Positions 6,243 to 15,074 of a stretch of 27,169 bases of DNA are shown here, piece after piece. A model generated the notes under the pieces. It had not been told where the DNA came from. It saw only the letters and a list, made by a program, of their open reading frames with translations, and did no database searches. This DNA comes from an uncultured Lachnospiraceae bacterium. GTDB taxonomy: Bacteria > Bacillota > Clostridia > Lachnospirales > Lachnospiraceae. Location of the stretch: assembly GCA_934320895.1 (NCBI GenBank), contig CAKRFY010000036.1, forward strand, positions 1 to 27,169, read 5' to 3'. The number at the start of each line of letters is the position of its first letter. Position 1 is the first letter of the stretch. Both the position numbers and the translations under genes were made by a program.

Positions 6243-8615
6243 TTGACATTAAAACATATAAAACTTCAAAGCCTTGATGATTTTTTTGTTCCGCTTAGCG
6301 GACGTAGTGAAAAGGGGATTTATTTTTATCGTTTTAATAAAACATCAGAAAACATAGAAAAATTTATTTGCAAATATTATAAAGCTGCCAGAAAATCAGG
6401 GGTATTTATAGAAAATAAAATTGGAAATCCAACTGAAAATAATCTTTCATATTATGAAGAAATAATGGGTTTGGATTTTCAGATGAGCATGGGATTTATT
6501 TCTACTGCTTTGAAAAAATGGCTGCCACGTATGGGAACATTTCAGCGTGAAAATATCGCAGGGGCTATATACGATGTGCTTGATGACCTTAGAAAAAAGG
6601 GCAAGAATGAAAATATGCTTAAAAATGCATATATTAAGTTTATGTGTTGGCTTTATTATAAGTTTGAGAGTGTTGTAAATCAGATGAATGGAGAGAATAT
6701 ACCCAAAATTCTTTTTGTCGGTGATATTGTTGCATATGAATTTATGCTTATAAATATTCTGGCTGATGCCGGCTGTGATGTTGTATTTGTACAGCCGCAT
6801 GGCGATGCTTCGTATCTTAAAGTAGATGTTTCTCTTGAAAAGTCATTTGAATATACAGATGGTGGCATGGCTTCGTTTACAGAAGATTTCAGTATAAAAA
6901 AGCTTTTACAGAAAAATGAGTCAGGCAGTAGAAATACCGATATTTCAGGGCAGAAAAAGAATACTTTAAATTGTACAAATGTCTGGATAGAGGGAAAAGG
7001 AATTGATGATATTTTACAGCCTGTTTCAGTTAGAAAAGAAAAATTTGAAGAATTCAGAAATAGAGCACAGCAGGATAACATATCAGGAGAGACTACCTCT
7101 GATATGGCGTTAAATGAGATACGGAGTGCCGAGCACAGGGATTTATTTTACAATTGTTACATAAAAATTAATGGTGTATGGGATAAACTTACATATGAAA
7201 ATGATCTTTATCAGTTTTATCTTTCGCTTAAGGCGATGGAGAGAAATATTGTTGTTGTAAGTGAGTTTATTCCAAAACCCGATACTAGTGAGATAGCAAA
7301 GATAAAAAGAGGAAATTACAGAGATATTCATCAGCTTATACGGGATCTTCAGGTAAATATACAGTTTCCCGAAAATCCTGAAGTAAGAAATTTTTTAGTG
7401 TCCGCTTTTGTTGATGTTATTTATGACGAGGCTGCAAGGCTTGGACAAAATGCAAATATTAATAAGGTCTTAAATAAGGCTGTTTATCTTCTTTGTTTTA
7501 TAAACAGATATCAGACAGCTTTATTTAAAGGGCTTAATGGTGAGGTGATGTCGTGTTTCATCTATATGGGTGGATGTAATGATGAGAATGAAGCTTTGTT
7601 CATGCGCTTTCTTGCAAGGACAAGGACGGATGTACTGATATTGTGTCCGAATGCAGGAGGTGGCTGCTGTCTTGATGATAAATTGTTGTATGAGATAAAT
7701 TATCAGGACAATCTTGCAGTAAAAAAATTTCCAATACAAAGTGCGGGGGCACATATAGGGACTGTGGCATATCATGCGGAGAGAGAACTTGATGAACTTA
7801 TGTATAATGATGATACATTGTTTAGAAATCAGCAGTACGGTAAGGCAAACACGATATCGCTGCAGACTATGGATAGTGAGATCAAGATTTTGTGGGATAC
7901 AGAGCTAAAGTATAGACCTGGTTTTTCGACAGTTGATGGGGTTGTAAATATTCCTGTTATTTTTTCAAAGTTTTCGGGTGTGAAAGACAAAAACATCAAG
8001 GAATACTGGATAATGTTAAAACAGCTTATGACATCTGAGACATTGGTGATTGACAGAGCACCGCATTTTTCAGCTACAGATTCTAATCCGATGAAGATGT
8101 TTGCAACCGAGTTTTTCAAAAACGGAAGGCTTCACAGAAATGCGATAAAAAGTCACAGGGCATACCAGTATGGATTCCTTCGTGAGGATATGCAGGAGCA
8201 TATTCTTGACAAACTTGAACTTCTGATAGAGCAAAAGGCGGTTAAGGGTACTTTTGAAAATGGAACTGAATATAGCATAGTGGCTATGGCACTCAATCTT
8301 CCAAAAGAAGTGACGAGGCTTTTGCAGGCTTTTGATTTTACAAAGAAGAATCCGAAGCTGATCTATATAAATACATCAGAGGAAATGATATCGCTTGAAG
8401 ATACCATATATATTTCATTTTTAAATCTGCTTGGATTTGATGTTGCTTTGTTTGTACCTACTGGGTACAACATGGAAAATTATTTTAATATGAAACTTAT
8501 GGAAGAACACCAGATAGGAGATTATATGTATGATCTTAGGGTACCAAACTGGAATAGTATTTCATTAAGTGTACATACATCATGGCGTGACAGGATTTTT
8601 AGGCGCGGGTTATAA
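6243..8615 (+). CDS. YceG-family protein of Ter/TelA loci
   Basis: This is a 790-residue protein. The frame also has a GTG at 6234, but AGGTGA (6232-6237) sits five bases before TTG 6243, so 6243 is the better start. The sequence is of the YceG type found beside TelA and TerD in Bacillus (yceCDEFGH region): a long soluble protein with motifs such as KILFVGDIVAYEFMLINILA (about 155-175), SCFIYMGGCNDENEALFMRF in the middle, and FLNLLGFDVALFVPTGYN near the end. Its role in tellurite and envelope stress resistance is not understood. It has no signal peptide and no membrane span. Close coupling to the rhomboid protease is the notable feature here. It is distinct from E. coli YceG/MltG. Confidence 0.8.
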   Translation: MTLKHIKLQSLDDFFVPLSGRSEKGIYFYRFNKTSENIEKFICKYYKAARKSGVFIENKIGNPTENNLSYYEEIMGLDFQMSMGFISTALKKWLPRMGTFQRENIAGAIYDVLDDLRKKGKNENMLKNAYIKFMCWLYYKFESVVNQMNGENIPKILFVGDIVAYEFMLINILADAGCDVVFVQPHGDASYLKVDVSLEKSFEYTDGGMASFTEDFSIKKLLQKNESGSRNTDISGQKKNTLNCTNVWIEGKGIDDILQPVSVRKEKFEEFRNRAQQDNISGETTSDMALNEIRSAEHRDLFYNCYIKINGVWDKLTYENDLYQFYLSLKAMERNIVVVSEFIPKPDTSEIAKIKRGNYRDIHQLIRDLQVNIQFPENPEVRNFLVSAFVDVIYDEAARLGQNANINKVLNKAVYLLCFINRYQTALFKGLNGEVMSCFIYMGGCNDENEALFMRFLARTRTDVLILCPNAGGGCCLDDKLLYEINYQDNLAVKKFPIQSAGAHIGTVAYHAERELDELMYNDDTLFRNQQYGKANTISLQTMDSEIKILWDTELKYRPGFSTVDGVVNIPVIFSKFSGVKDKNIKEYWIMLKQLMTSETLVIDRAPHFSATDSNPMKMFATEFFKNGRLHRNAIKSHRAYQYGFLREDMQEHILDKLELLIEQKAVKGTFENGTEYSIVAMALNLPKEVTRLLQAFDFTKKNPKLIYINTSEEMISLEDTIYISFLNLLGFDVALFVPTGYNMENYFNMKLMEEHQIGDYMYDLRVPNWNSISLSVHTSWRDRIFRRGL

Positions 8616-8624
8616 TTTGTGCTT

Positions 8625-8649
8625 CATACAAACTTGTAATATGTATAAA
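8625..8649. promoter_or_regulatory. Shared 25-bp motif, copy A, upstream of telA
   Basis: The core ACAAACTTGTAATATGT recurs upstream of the first terD (9990-10014) with transitions only (A/G or T/C) at the changed positions. It ends 65 bases before the telA ATG. It contains inverted ATACA and TGTAT arms. Candidate operator or leader structure. Confidence 0.45.
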
Positions 8650-8714
8650 TAGCACAGTGATGATGGCAGGTGTATAACATAGATTTAATATAATATTTTA
8701 AAAGGAGAGGAAAT

Positions 8715-9851
8715 ATGGGACTTGATTTTGGAAAGAAAGAGCCGGTTGCTGTTCAGGCACCGGCAAAAAATGAGATTGAAACAGTTGAGGCGTATGATAT
8801 TGTTGAGGACAGAAAGCAGATGAATGATGAGCTTGTAGGTTCTGACGAGGTTGACGCATTAGTGAGTACGATAGAAGTAAATAATCTTGAAACTATAGTA
8901 TCTTTTGGTGCTGAGGCAGCGGAGGAAGTTTCAAAGGCTTCGGATATCGTACTTAACAGCATGAGTATGAGCCAGCTTGATGAGTCGAGTGAAATGCTTA
9001 ATTCATTGTCTAAGATTATGTCAAAATTTGATATTGATGAACTTAAGGAGGATAAAGGTCTTTTTAACAAGCTTTTTGGAAATCTTAGAAAGCAGCTTGA
9101 TAAGATTCTTCAGAAATATCATACTATGGGGGATGAGGTTGATAAGATATATGTTCAGCTTAAGCAGTATGAGAGTGAGATAAAACAGTCAAATAGAAAT
9201 CTGAATCAGATGTTTGATGCAAATGTTAGCTATTATCACCAGCTTGTAAAGTATATTCTTGCAGGTGAGCAGGGATGCAGGGAACTTGAGGCTTATATAG
9301 CACAGAGACAGCAGGATTATGAAAATACTGCTGATAATGCTATACAGCTTGAACTTGCAAGTCTTAATAATGCTCTTATGATGCTTGAGCAGAGAACACA
9401 GGATCTTAGGACCGCGGAAAATGTTGCTATGCAGTCTATTCCTATGATAAAGACTATGGAATTTAGCAATATGAATCTTGTGAGAAAGATAAATTCAGCT
9501 TTTATAGTTACACTTCCTGTATTTAAACAGGCACTTGCACAGGCTATTATGCTTAAGAGACAGAAGATTCAGGCTGAATCAATGGCAGAACTTGATAAAA
9601 AGACTAATGAAATGCTTATAAAGAATGCACAAAATACTGTTGAGCAGTCAAAGATGACAGCAAAACTTGCATCAGGAAGTTCAATAAAGATTGAGACTCT
9701 TGAAAAAACTTGGAGAACTATTGTTAATGGTATTGATGAGACAAGGGCTATTCAGGAAAATGCAAGAAAACAGCGTGTTGACGATGCTGCCAGACTTGAC
9801 CAGATAAAGAAAGAATTTATGGATACTTATGGAGGAACTGTTAAACAGTAG
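8715..9851 (+). CDS. telA: TelA family (toxic anion resistance) protein
   Basis: This 378-residue protein is almost entirely helical and coiled-coil, with no signal peptide or membrane span. It matches the TelA/KlaA family by overall plan: an acidic N-terminal extension, a conserved block with LDEILQKYHTMGDEV-like spacing (about 130-160), the AYIAQRQQDYENT region (about 195-207), MEQRTQDLRTAENVAMQSIPMIKTME-like middle, and a C-terminal helix ending in MDTYGG. TelA proteins are needed for resistance to tellurite and some cell-wall-active agents; the mechanism is unknown. AAAGGAGAGG precedes the ATG. It lies between YceG and the TerD cluster, the arrangement expected in Firmicutes. The upstream 25-bp motif suggests control shared with terD. 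Confidence 0.9.
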   Translation: MGLDFGKKEPVAVQAPAKNEIETVEAYDIVEDRKQMNDELVGSDEVDALVSTIEVNNLETIVSFGAEAAEEVSKASDIVLNSMSMSQLDESSEMLNSLSKIMSKFDIDELKEDKGLFNKLFGNLRKQLDKILQKYHTMGDEVDKIYVQLKQYESEIKQSNRNLNQMFDANVSYYHQLVKYILAGEQGCRELEAYIAQRQQDYENTADNAIQLELASLNNALMMLEQRTQDLRTAENVAMQSIPMIKTMEFSNMNLVRKINSAFIVTLPVFKQALAQAIMLKRQKIQAESMAELDKKTNEMLIKNAQNTVEQSKMTAKLASGSSIKIETLEKTWRTIVNGIDETRAIQENARKQRVDDAARLDQIKKEFMDTYGGTVKQ

Positions 9852-9906
9852 TGTATCCCTGATCTTTAACTAAATAACACAGCAGATGAAAAGTTATACA
9901 AGTTAT

Positions 9907-9935
9907 TTGGCGAAATGTTGATCATACACTATAAT
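9907..9935 (+). promoter_or_regulatory. Probable promoter of the terD cluster
   Basis: TTGGCG (9907-9912) and a perfect TATAAT (9930-9935) are separated by 17 bases. Transcription would start near 9942, leaving a leader of about 120 bases that contains the shared motif at 9990-10014. A second TATAAT at 9961-9966 lacks a good -35. Confidence 0.55.
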
Positions 9936-9989
9936 GGATGAAAAATAACAAATGATTTGTTATAATTATTATTGCATGGATTTATGATC

Positions 9990-10014
9990 TGCACAAACTT
10001 GCAATGTGCACAAA
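9990..10014. promoter_or_regulatory. Shared 25-bp motif, copy B, upstream of terD
   Basis: The core GCACAAACTTGCAATGTGC has TGCACA and TGTGCA arms in perfect inversion around a 9-base centre. It aligns base for base with the copy upstream of telA (8625-8649). It lies downstream of the predicted terD promoter, 46 bases before the ATG, so it may act in RNA or as a roadblock operator. Confidence 0.5.
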
Positions 10015-10060
10015 ATTCAACAATAATGGATATTAATATATTTAAAGGAGGAAGTACATT

Positions 10061-10642
10061 ATGCCAATTAATTTATCAAAGGGACAGAAAGTTGATCTTA
10101 CAAAAGGAAATCCGGGACTCAAGAATGTTATGGTAGGTCTTGGATGGGATGTAAATGCATTTGATTCAGGAGCAGATTTTGACCTTGATGCAGCAGCATT
10201 TATGCTTGGTTCAAACGGCAAGTGCCCAACAGAAAAAGAGTTTGTATTTTATGGAAATCTTGAACATCCATCAGGTTCTATAAAGCATATGGGTGATAAC
10301 CTTACAGGTGAGGGAGAAGGTGATGATGAGCAGATAGAAGTAAATCTTGCAGACATTCCTTCAAATGTTGAAAAGATTGCGTTTACGGTAACTATTTATG
10401 ATGCAGAATCAAGAAGACAGAATTTTGGACAAGTTTCCAATGCTTATATCAGACTTGTTAATGTTGATACAAACGAGGAAATTATCAGATATGATCTTGG
10501 AGAAGATTTCTCGATAGAGACAGCTGTTGTGGTTGGGGAAATTTACAGACACAATGGAGAATGGAAGTTTAATGCTATAGGTAGTGGATTCCAGGGAGGG
10601 CTTGCAGCACTTTGTGGACATTATGGAATTGAAGTAGCATAA
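10061..10642 (+). CDS. terD: TerD family Ca2+-binding stress protein, copy 1
   Basis: This 193-residue protein has an AAAGGAGG site. It matches TerD along its whole length: [14 protein letters not shown] at the N-terminus, GLGWDVN (26-32), the acidic [11 protein letters not shown] (39-49), and [18 protein letters not shown] (77-94), ending with the [19 protein letters not shown] block. In characterised TerD proteins the acidic loops bind Ca2+, and all acidic positions are present here. It is cytoplasmic or membrane-associated. It is the first of three tandem paralogues, about 20 bases before the next, in an operon that continues to a Ca2+-type ATPase. Confidence 0.95.
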   Translation: MPINLSKGQKVDLTKGNPGLKNVMVGLGWDVNAFDSGADFDLDAAAFMLGSNGKCPTEKEFVFYGNLEHPSGSIKHMGDNLTGEGEGDDEQIEVNLADIPSNVEKIAFTVTIYDAESRRQNFGQVSNAYIRLVNVDTNEEIIRYDLGEDFSIETAVVVGEIYRHNGEWKFNAIGSGFQGGLAALCGHYGIEVA

Positions 10643-10662
10643 AATAAGGAGGAAATGATATA

Positions 10663-11244
10663 ATGCCAATTAATTTATCAAAAGGACAGAAAGTTAGTCT
10701 TACAAAAGGAAATCCAGGACTTAAGAAAGTTGTAGTAGGTCTTGGATGGGATGTAAATCAGTTTGATACAGGTGGAGATTTTGATCTCGATGCAGCAGCA
10801 TTTTTACTTGGAGATTCAGGAAAAGTAGCTAAATCTGATGATTTTGTATTCTATGGAAATCTTACTCATCCATCAGGTGCAGTACAGCATATGGGAGACA
10901 ATCTCACAGGTGCAGGTGATGGAGATGACGAACAGATAAAGATAGACCTCACACTGGTTCCGGCAAATGTTACAAAGATTGCATTTACGGCAACTATATA
11001 TGAGCCTGAACAGAGAAGACAGAACTTTGGTCAGGTAAATAATGCATTTATCAGAATTTATAATGAAGAGACAGGCGAGGAAATGTTAAGATATGATCTG
11101 GGCGAGGATTTTTCTATTGAAACGGCTGTTGTATTTGGAGAATTGTACAAGAATAATAATGAGTGGAAGTTTAATGCTATAGGAAGTGGATATCAGGGCG
11201 GTCTTGCTGCTTTGTGTGCAAATTATGGCGTTGATGTTGAATAG
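10663..11244 (+). CDS. terD: TerD family Ca2+-binding stress protein, copy 2
   Basis: This 193-residue protein is the same length as copy 1 and closely similar throughout, with the first 20 bases of the two genes identical. [11 protein letters not shown] and [18 protein letters not shown] keep the acidic Ca2+-binding positions, and the C-terminal block reads [19 protein letters not shown]. It is separated from copy 1 by 20 bases containing AAGGAGGAA. It is evidently a tandem duplication followed by moderate divergence, mostly in surface positions. Paralogous TerD proteins are usual in Ter loci and may form mixed assemblies; that is family knowledge, not visible here. Confidence 0.95.
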   Translation: MPINLSKGQKVSLTKGNPGLKKVVVGLGWDVNQFDTGGDFDLDAAAFLLGDSGKVAKSDDFVFYGNLTHPSGAVQHMGDNLTGAGDGDDEQIKIDLTLVPANVTKIAFTATIYEPEQRRQNFGQVNNAFIRIYNEETGEEMLRYDLGEDFSIETAVVFGELYKNNNEWKFNAIGSGYQGGLAALCANYGVDVE

Positions 11245-11264
11245 AGTATGGGGAGGAAAACGGT

Positions 11265-11867
11265 ATGTCAATTAGTTTACAAAAAGGACAAAAGGTCAGT
11301 CTGACAAAGGAAAGTGCAGGCCTTGCAAATGTACTTGTAGGTCTTGGATGGGACGCAGCAGAGAATGGTAAGAAAGGCTTTTTGGCTTCATTACTTGGTT
11401 CTGCACCTGCTGATATTGATTGTGATGCTACGGCTATCCTTTTAAAGAATGGAAAGTTCTGTGATAAAAGTGATGTAGTTTATTTTGGAAATCTTCAGCA
11501 TAAATCAGGAACAGTAAGACATATGGGCGATAATCTTACCGGTGATGGAGATGGCGATGACGAGCAGATTCTTATCGACCTTTCAAAAGTTCCTGCTGAA
11601 TATGACAGAATAGTTATCGTAGTAAATATTTATGACTGCATAAAGAGAAAACAGGAGTTTGGAATGATTAAAAATGCATTCATAAGAATTGTTGATGGAA
11701 AGACAAACAGAGAGATGTGTAAGTACAATCTTTCAGATAATTATTCAGGTATGACAGCTATGATATTTGGTGAAATTTACAGACACAATGGAGAATGGAA
11801 GTTCAATGCCATAGGACAGGGAACAACTGATACTAATATTGGTGAACTTTGCAGACGTTATAGCTGA
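11265..11867 (+). CDS. terD: Divergent TerD family protein, copy 3
   Basis: This 200-residue protein has GGGGAGG ahead of its ATG. It is clearly TerD ([25 protein letters not shown] at 87-104, [13 protein letters not shown] near the end) but differs from copies 1 and 2. A basic, hydrophobic insertion (GKKGFLASLLGSAPAD, 35-50) precedes the first acidic loop. That loop reads DIDCDATAILL instead of [11 protein letters not shown]. The C-terminal GGLAALC block is replaced by TDTNIGELCRRY. The second Ca2+ loop is intact. It probably has a distinct role or partner within the same complex. It is the last terD before a strong hairpin and the ATPase gene. Confidence 0.93.
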   Translation: MSISLQKGQKVSLTKESAGLANVLVGLGWDAAENGKKGFLASLLGSAPADIDCDATAILLKNGKFCDKSDVVYFGNLQHKSGTVRHMGDNLTGDGDGDDEQILIDLSKVPAEYDRIVIVVNIYDCIKRKQEFGMIKNAFIRIVDGKTNREMCKYNLSDNYSGMTAMIFGEIYRHNGEWKFNAIGQGTTDTNIGELCRRYS

Positions 11868-11930
11868 TCGTCAATGTGACTATATTATTTCAATACTGAG
11901 ATAATAATAACAAACTACCGTGTAATGATC

Positions 11931-11977
11931 TTATCAGTCTGACAGAAAAAATATCATTTTTACTGTCAGACTGATAA
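11931..11977 (+). other. Perfect 15-bp hairpin between terD copy 3 and the ATPase gene
   Basis: TTATCAGTCTGACAG pairs exactly with CTGTCAGACTGATAA, and inner A and T runs extend the stem further. No U tract follows on either strand, so it is not a standard intrinsic terminator. It could be a processing or RNA-stability element that sets different levels for terD and the ATPase. Confidence 0.6.
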
Positions 11978-12023
11978 AAGGATTTGAGGGTAAATCATAA
12001 AAAAGAGAGGAAATTTCCTAATC

Positions 12024-14660
12024 ATGAGTGAAATAATGAAAAAGGACAGCCTTAAGAAGGGCTTGTCTAGTGAACAGGCGGCTAAGAGTAAAGCAGAATT
12101 TGGCACAAATGAGCTTGCAAAAAAAGAGCAGGAATCATTATGGTCGATGTTTATAGGTGCATTTGATGACATATGGATCAAGGTTTTATGTTTTGCACTT
12201 TTGCTTAAGATAGTACTTGCAGTACTTGGTGTTATATTCCCTGCTATCTCAGGTGGCAATGATGCTATTGAGATTGTAAGTATTATACTTGCGATAGCTC
12301 TTGCAACAGGTTTTTCTACATTGTCAGAGTACAGAAACAGTTCTAGAAGTGAAGCATTACAGGAAGAGTACAGTAAAACTTTTGCAAAAGTAATGAGAGA
12401 TGGAAAACTTTTAAAGATTCCTACAAATGAAATCGTAAAAGGTGACACTATACTTATTCAGGCTGGTGATAAAGTACCTGTTGACGGACTGATTTTTGAT
12501 GGACATGTTAAGGTTTCACAGGCTGCGTTAAATGGTGAGTCAAGAGATGAATCAAAATCGGCAGCAGACAATATGGATGATGCAGAGTCAACAGATTATT
12601 CATCTGAGAACAAGGTGTTTATGGGATCTGTTGTAACAAGTGGTGAAGCATATATGGTGGCAACTGTTATTGGTGATGCTTCTGAGCTTGGTAAGATTAA
12701 CAAGGCACTTACTGACAATGAAGAGGAAGAAAGAAAAGATACATCAAGTCTTAAACTTGAAGTAGTGGCAGCAGGTATTGGTAAACTTGGTGTTTCAGCA
12801 GCTGCTATTGCCGGTATTTTACAGGTTGTATTAAATATCGTGAGAGCTGATCAGGCTATTACTCCTGTATTTGTCATTTTGCTTGTTGCAGAGGCAGTAA
12901 TGCTTATGGCATCTATCGTTATCATGGCTGTACCAGAAGGACTTCCTATGATGAATAGTCTTGTCCAGTCAATGAATACAGAATCAATGTACAAAAAGAA
13001 TATTCTTGTAAGTCATAAAGCTGCATTTTCAGATTCCGCTTATATGAATCTATTGTTCAGTGATAAAACAGGAACAATAACAGAAGGAAATCTTTCTTTA
13101 GTAGAATTTATAACAGGTGATGGCGAGATTACGGATAAGCTTTTAAACGCTGATTTTATTGATGCGATAACTATGAACAATCTTGCAAAAGTCTCAGAGG
13201 GAAAGGCTATCGGAAGTAACAACATGGACAGAGCACTTCTTACTTATGCTCTTTCTAATAATGTTAAGATAGATGAATATGAGATAGAGGAAAAAGTCAA
13301 AGAAAATAATGGATTTGATTCTGAAAAGAAGTGTGCTACAGTAGAACTTAAAAACGGTGTTGTTTACTGGAAAGGTGCTACAGAACAGATTATTGATGAG
13401 GTTACTCATTATATGACTTCTGATGGCAGCGTGAAAGAATTTACTGCCGCTGACAAAGAAAAAGTTGAAAAACAGATGATGGTTGAAGCTGAGAGAACTA
13501 TGAAACTTTTATCTGTTGCAAAGATAGCAGATGGAAAGAAGATACTTCTTGCAGTATTATGTCTCAGGGATAATGTAAGAAAAGATGCAATTGAGACTGT
13601 TGAGGTTCTTAATGGTGCTGGAATACAGGTTGTCATGGTAACAGGTGATGCTGAGGAGACAGCTACAGCTATCGCAAAGGAAGCTGGTATTCTTGTGGAC
13701 GAGAAGAATGATGTGGTTCTTACACATGAAGAACTTGAAAAGATGTCGGATGAGGAACTTAAAAAAGAACTTCCACATCTTAAGGTTGTAAGTCGTGCAA
13801 AACCGCTTGATAAGAAGCGTCTTGTATCTATAGCGCAGCAGCTTGATAATGTCTGTGGTATGACTGGTGACGGTGTAAATGATGCACCTGCATTAAAGCA
13901 GGCAGATATTGGTTTTGCGATGGGTGACGGAACAGCTGTTGCACAGGAGGCTGGAGATGTTGTTATTCTTAACAACAGTCTTACTTCTATTAAAGACTGT
14001 GTACTCAACAGTAGAACAATGGCTAAATCAGTTGGAAAATTCCTTATTTTCCAGCTTACAGTAAATATAAGTACACTTCTTATTAATATTCTTGCACCTA
14101 TACTTGGCTGGACAGAACCGTTCTCTATCGTACAGATTTTGTGGATAAATCTTATCATGGATACGCTTGCAGCAATGGCATTTGGTGGAGAGCCTATCCT
14201 TGACAGATATATGAATGAAAAGCCTGCAAAGAGAACAGACAATATACTTACAGGTTATATCAAGTCGGCAATCGGAGTCAGTGCTATATTTATCACATTA
14301 GGTTCGATACTGATACTTGAAAATGTAGGCGGAATAACATCATTTGTAATGCCTGAGGGATGCAAAAATCCAGATCTTTATGAAAAGACATTTATGTTTG
14401 CATTCTTTATCTATTCGATCATATTTAACAGTTTAAATACAAGATCTGAGAGATTTAATCTTTTTGAGCATATCAGTGAGAATAAAAACTTTGGACTTGT
14501 AATGGGGGCAATATTTGTATTGCAGACTGTTATTATCCAGATTGGCGGACCAGTATTTGATACAACAATGCTTAGTGTGAAAGCACTTCTTGTATCAATG
14601 GTACTTGCTGTACTTATCATTCCGGTAGATATGATAAGAAAGGCAATTGTAAGAAAGTAA
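12024..14660 (+). CDS. Ca2+-type P-type ATPase (PMCA/SERCA-like)
   Basis: This 878-residue P-type ATPase couples ATP hydrolysis to cation export across the membrane. Visible motifs in order: actuator loop NGES (170-173, where most families have TGES), PEGLP in M4 (304-308), the phosphorylation site DKTGT (Asp347), KGA in the nucleotide-binding domain, TGDGVNDAP (614-622), then M5-M10 with NLIMDT in M6. PEGLP with N..xD in M6 is the Ca2+-pump signature (type IIA/IIB) rather than a heavy-metal CPx pump. Length is normal and no CxxC metal domain is present. The start is an ATG after AGAGGAAAT. Its position straight after three Ca2+-binding TerD genes suggests that the locus manages cytoplasmic Ca2+ under stress. 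Confidence 0.93.
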   Translation: MSEIMKKDSLKKGLSSEQAAKSKAEFGTNELAKKEQESLWSMFIGAFDDIWIKVLCFALLLKIVLAVLGVIFPAISGGNDAIEIVSIILAIALATGFSTLSEYRNSSRSEALQEEYSKTFAKVMRDGKLLKIPTNEIVKGDTILIQAGDKVPVDGLIFDGHVKVSQAALNGESRDESKSAADNMDDAESTDYSSENKVFMGSVVTSGEAYMVATVIGDASELGKINKALTDNEEEERKDTSSLKLEVVAAGIGKLGVSAAAIAGILQVVLNIVRADQAITPVFVILLVAEAVMLMASIVIMAVPEGLPMMNSLVQSMNTESMYKKNILVSHKAAFSDSAYMNLLFSDKTGTITEGNLSLVEFITGDGEITDKLLNADFIDAITMNNLAKVSEGKAIGSNNMDRALLTYALSNNVKIDEYEIEEKVKENNGFDSEKKCATVELKNGVVYWKGATEQIIDEVTHYMTSDGSVKEFTAADKEKVEKQMMVEAERTMKLLSVAKIADGKKILLAVLCLRDNVRKDAIETVEVLNGAGIQVVMVTGDAEETATAIAKEAGILVDEKNDVVLTHEELEKMSDEELKKELPHLKVVSRAKPLDKKRLVSIAQQLDNVCGMTGDGVNDAPALKQADIGFAMGDGTAVAQEAGDVVILNNSLTSIKDCVLNSRTMAKSVGKFLIFQLTVNISTLLINILAPILGWTEPFSIVQILWINLIMDTLAAMAFGGEPILDRYMNEKPAKRTDNILTGYIKSAIGVSAIFITLGSILILENVGGITSFVMPEGCKNPDLYEKTFMFAFFIYSIIFNSLNTRSERFNLFEHISENKNFGLVMGAIFVLQTVIIQIGGPVFDTTMLSVKALLVSMVLAVLIIPVDMIRKAIVRK

Positions 14661-14784
14661 ATATAGACTGGATTGCTTTGGGTTATGTGCTTTTAGAATA
14701 CAAATTCAGGAAAAAAAGTCTTTTTTTGAGCGAAGTATATGTTCAAAGTGGAGTTAAATTACAGGGAAGAGTTGATTTGAATTT

Positions 14785-14817
14785 ATGAGGTGCGGTATCA
14801 TGTATGCCGCACCTCAT
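14785..14817. repeat. 11-bp stem-loop beside repeat copy 1
   Basis: ATGAGGTGCGG and CCGCACCTCAT pair perfectly around an 11-base loop. No U tract follows. It adjoins the left side of dispersed repeat copy 1 and may be part of that element or a 3' end structure for the ATPase transcript. Confidence 0.55.
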
Positions 14818-14818
14818 A

Positions 14819-14863
14819 GTGCTATGAACAAGTAGCAGAGCGGATAGCGAATATCCGCTTGAC
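14819..14863 (+). repeat. Dispersed palindromic repeat, copy 1
   Basis: The core AAGTAGCAGAGCGGATA is followed by a loop and TATCCGCTTGAC. AGCGGATA and TATCCGCT form a perfect 8-bp stem with a 5-base loop. Three relatives occur at 17913-17996, 20893-20939 and 25727-25819, all on the plus strand and all between genes. It ends just ahead of the GAGGAGGAG ribosome site of the next gene. Confidence 0.85.
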
Positions 14864-14879
14864 CGAGGAGGAGAAAAAG

Positions 14880-15074
14880 ATGAAACCAGAAAAAAGAAGA
14901 GATTGTATAATAGGAGTTGTTATTATCGTGTGTGTCCTGATATTTCATATTATATATACCGAGCTGCTGCTGACTGATCTTATTGCAATATTTGGATTAC
15001 TTATGTTTATTTTTGGCATTAGTGGAGATAGGGATAAAGGGGAAAATGACAGAAATGAGGACTTTTATGGATAA
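14880..15074 (+). CDS. Small two-span membrane protein, unknown
   Basis: This 64-residue protein starts at ATG 14880, seven bases after GAGGAGGAG. A TTG further upstream lies inside the repeat and is rejected. A basic N-terminus (MKPEKRRD) leads into two adjacent hydrophobic segments (about residues 10-27 and 31-48) and an acidic tail. It overlaps the next gene by 29 bases, so the two are probably coupled. No family is recognised. It may be a partner of the HELSH membrane protein. Confidence 0.6.
   Translation: MKPEKRRDCIIGVVIIVCVLIFHIIYTELLLTDLIAIFGLLMFIFGISGDRDKGENDRNEDFYG

Noticed and set aside
11931..11977. Rho-independent terminator after terD
   Set aside because: The stem is strong but no U tract follows on either strand, so it is listed as an unexplained hairpin.
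11966..12448. 160-codon minus-strand frame over the start of the ATPase gene
   Set aside because: It is antisense to the conserved ATPase N-terminus, and its end falls within the strong hairpin; no family features.
13409..14242. 277-codon open frame on the minus strand inside the ATPase gene
   Set aside because: It is antisense to a clear P-type ATPase, is low-complexity and serine-rich, and lacks a ribosome site; a shadow of plus-strand codon use.
14819..14863. tRNA-like look of the repeat (GTAGCAGAGCG)
   Set aside because: No acceptor stem, anticodon arm or T-loop (TTCGANTC) can be built around it; it is only a short palindromic repeat.
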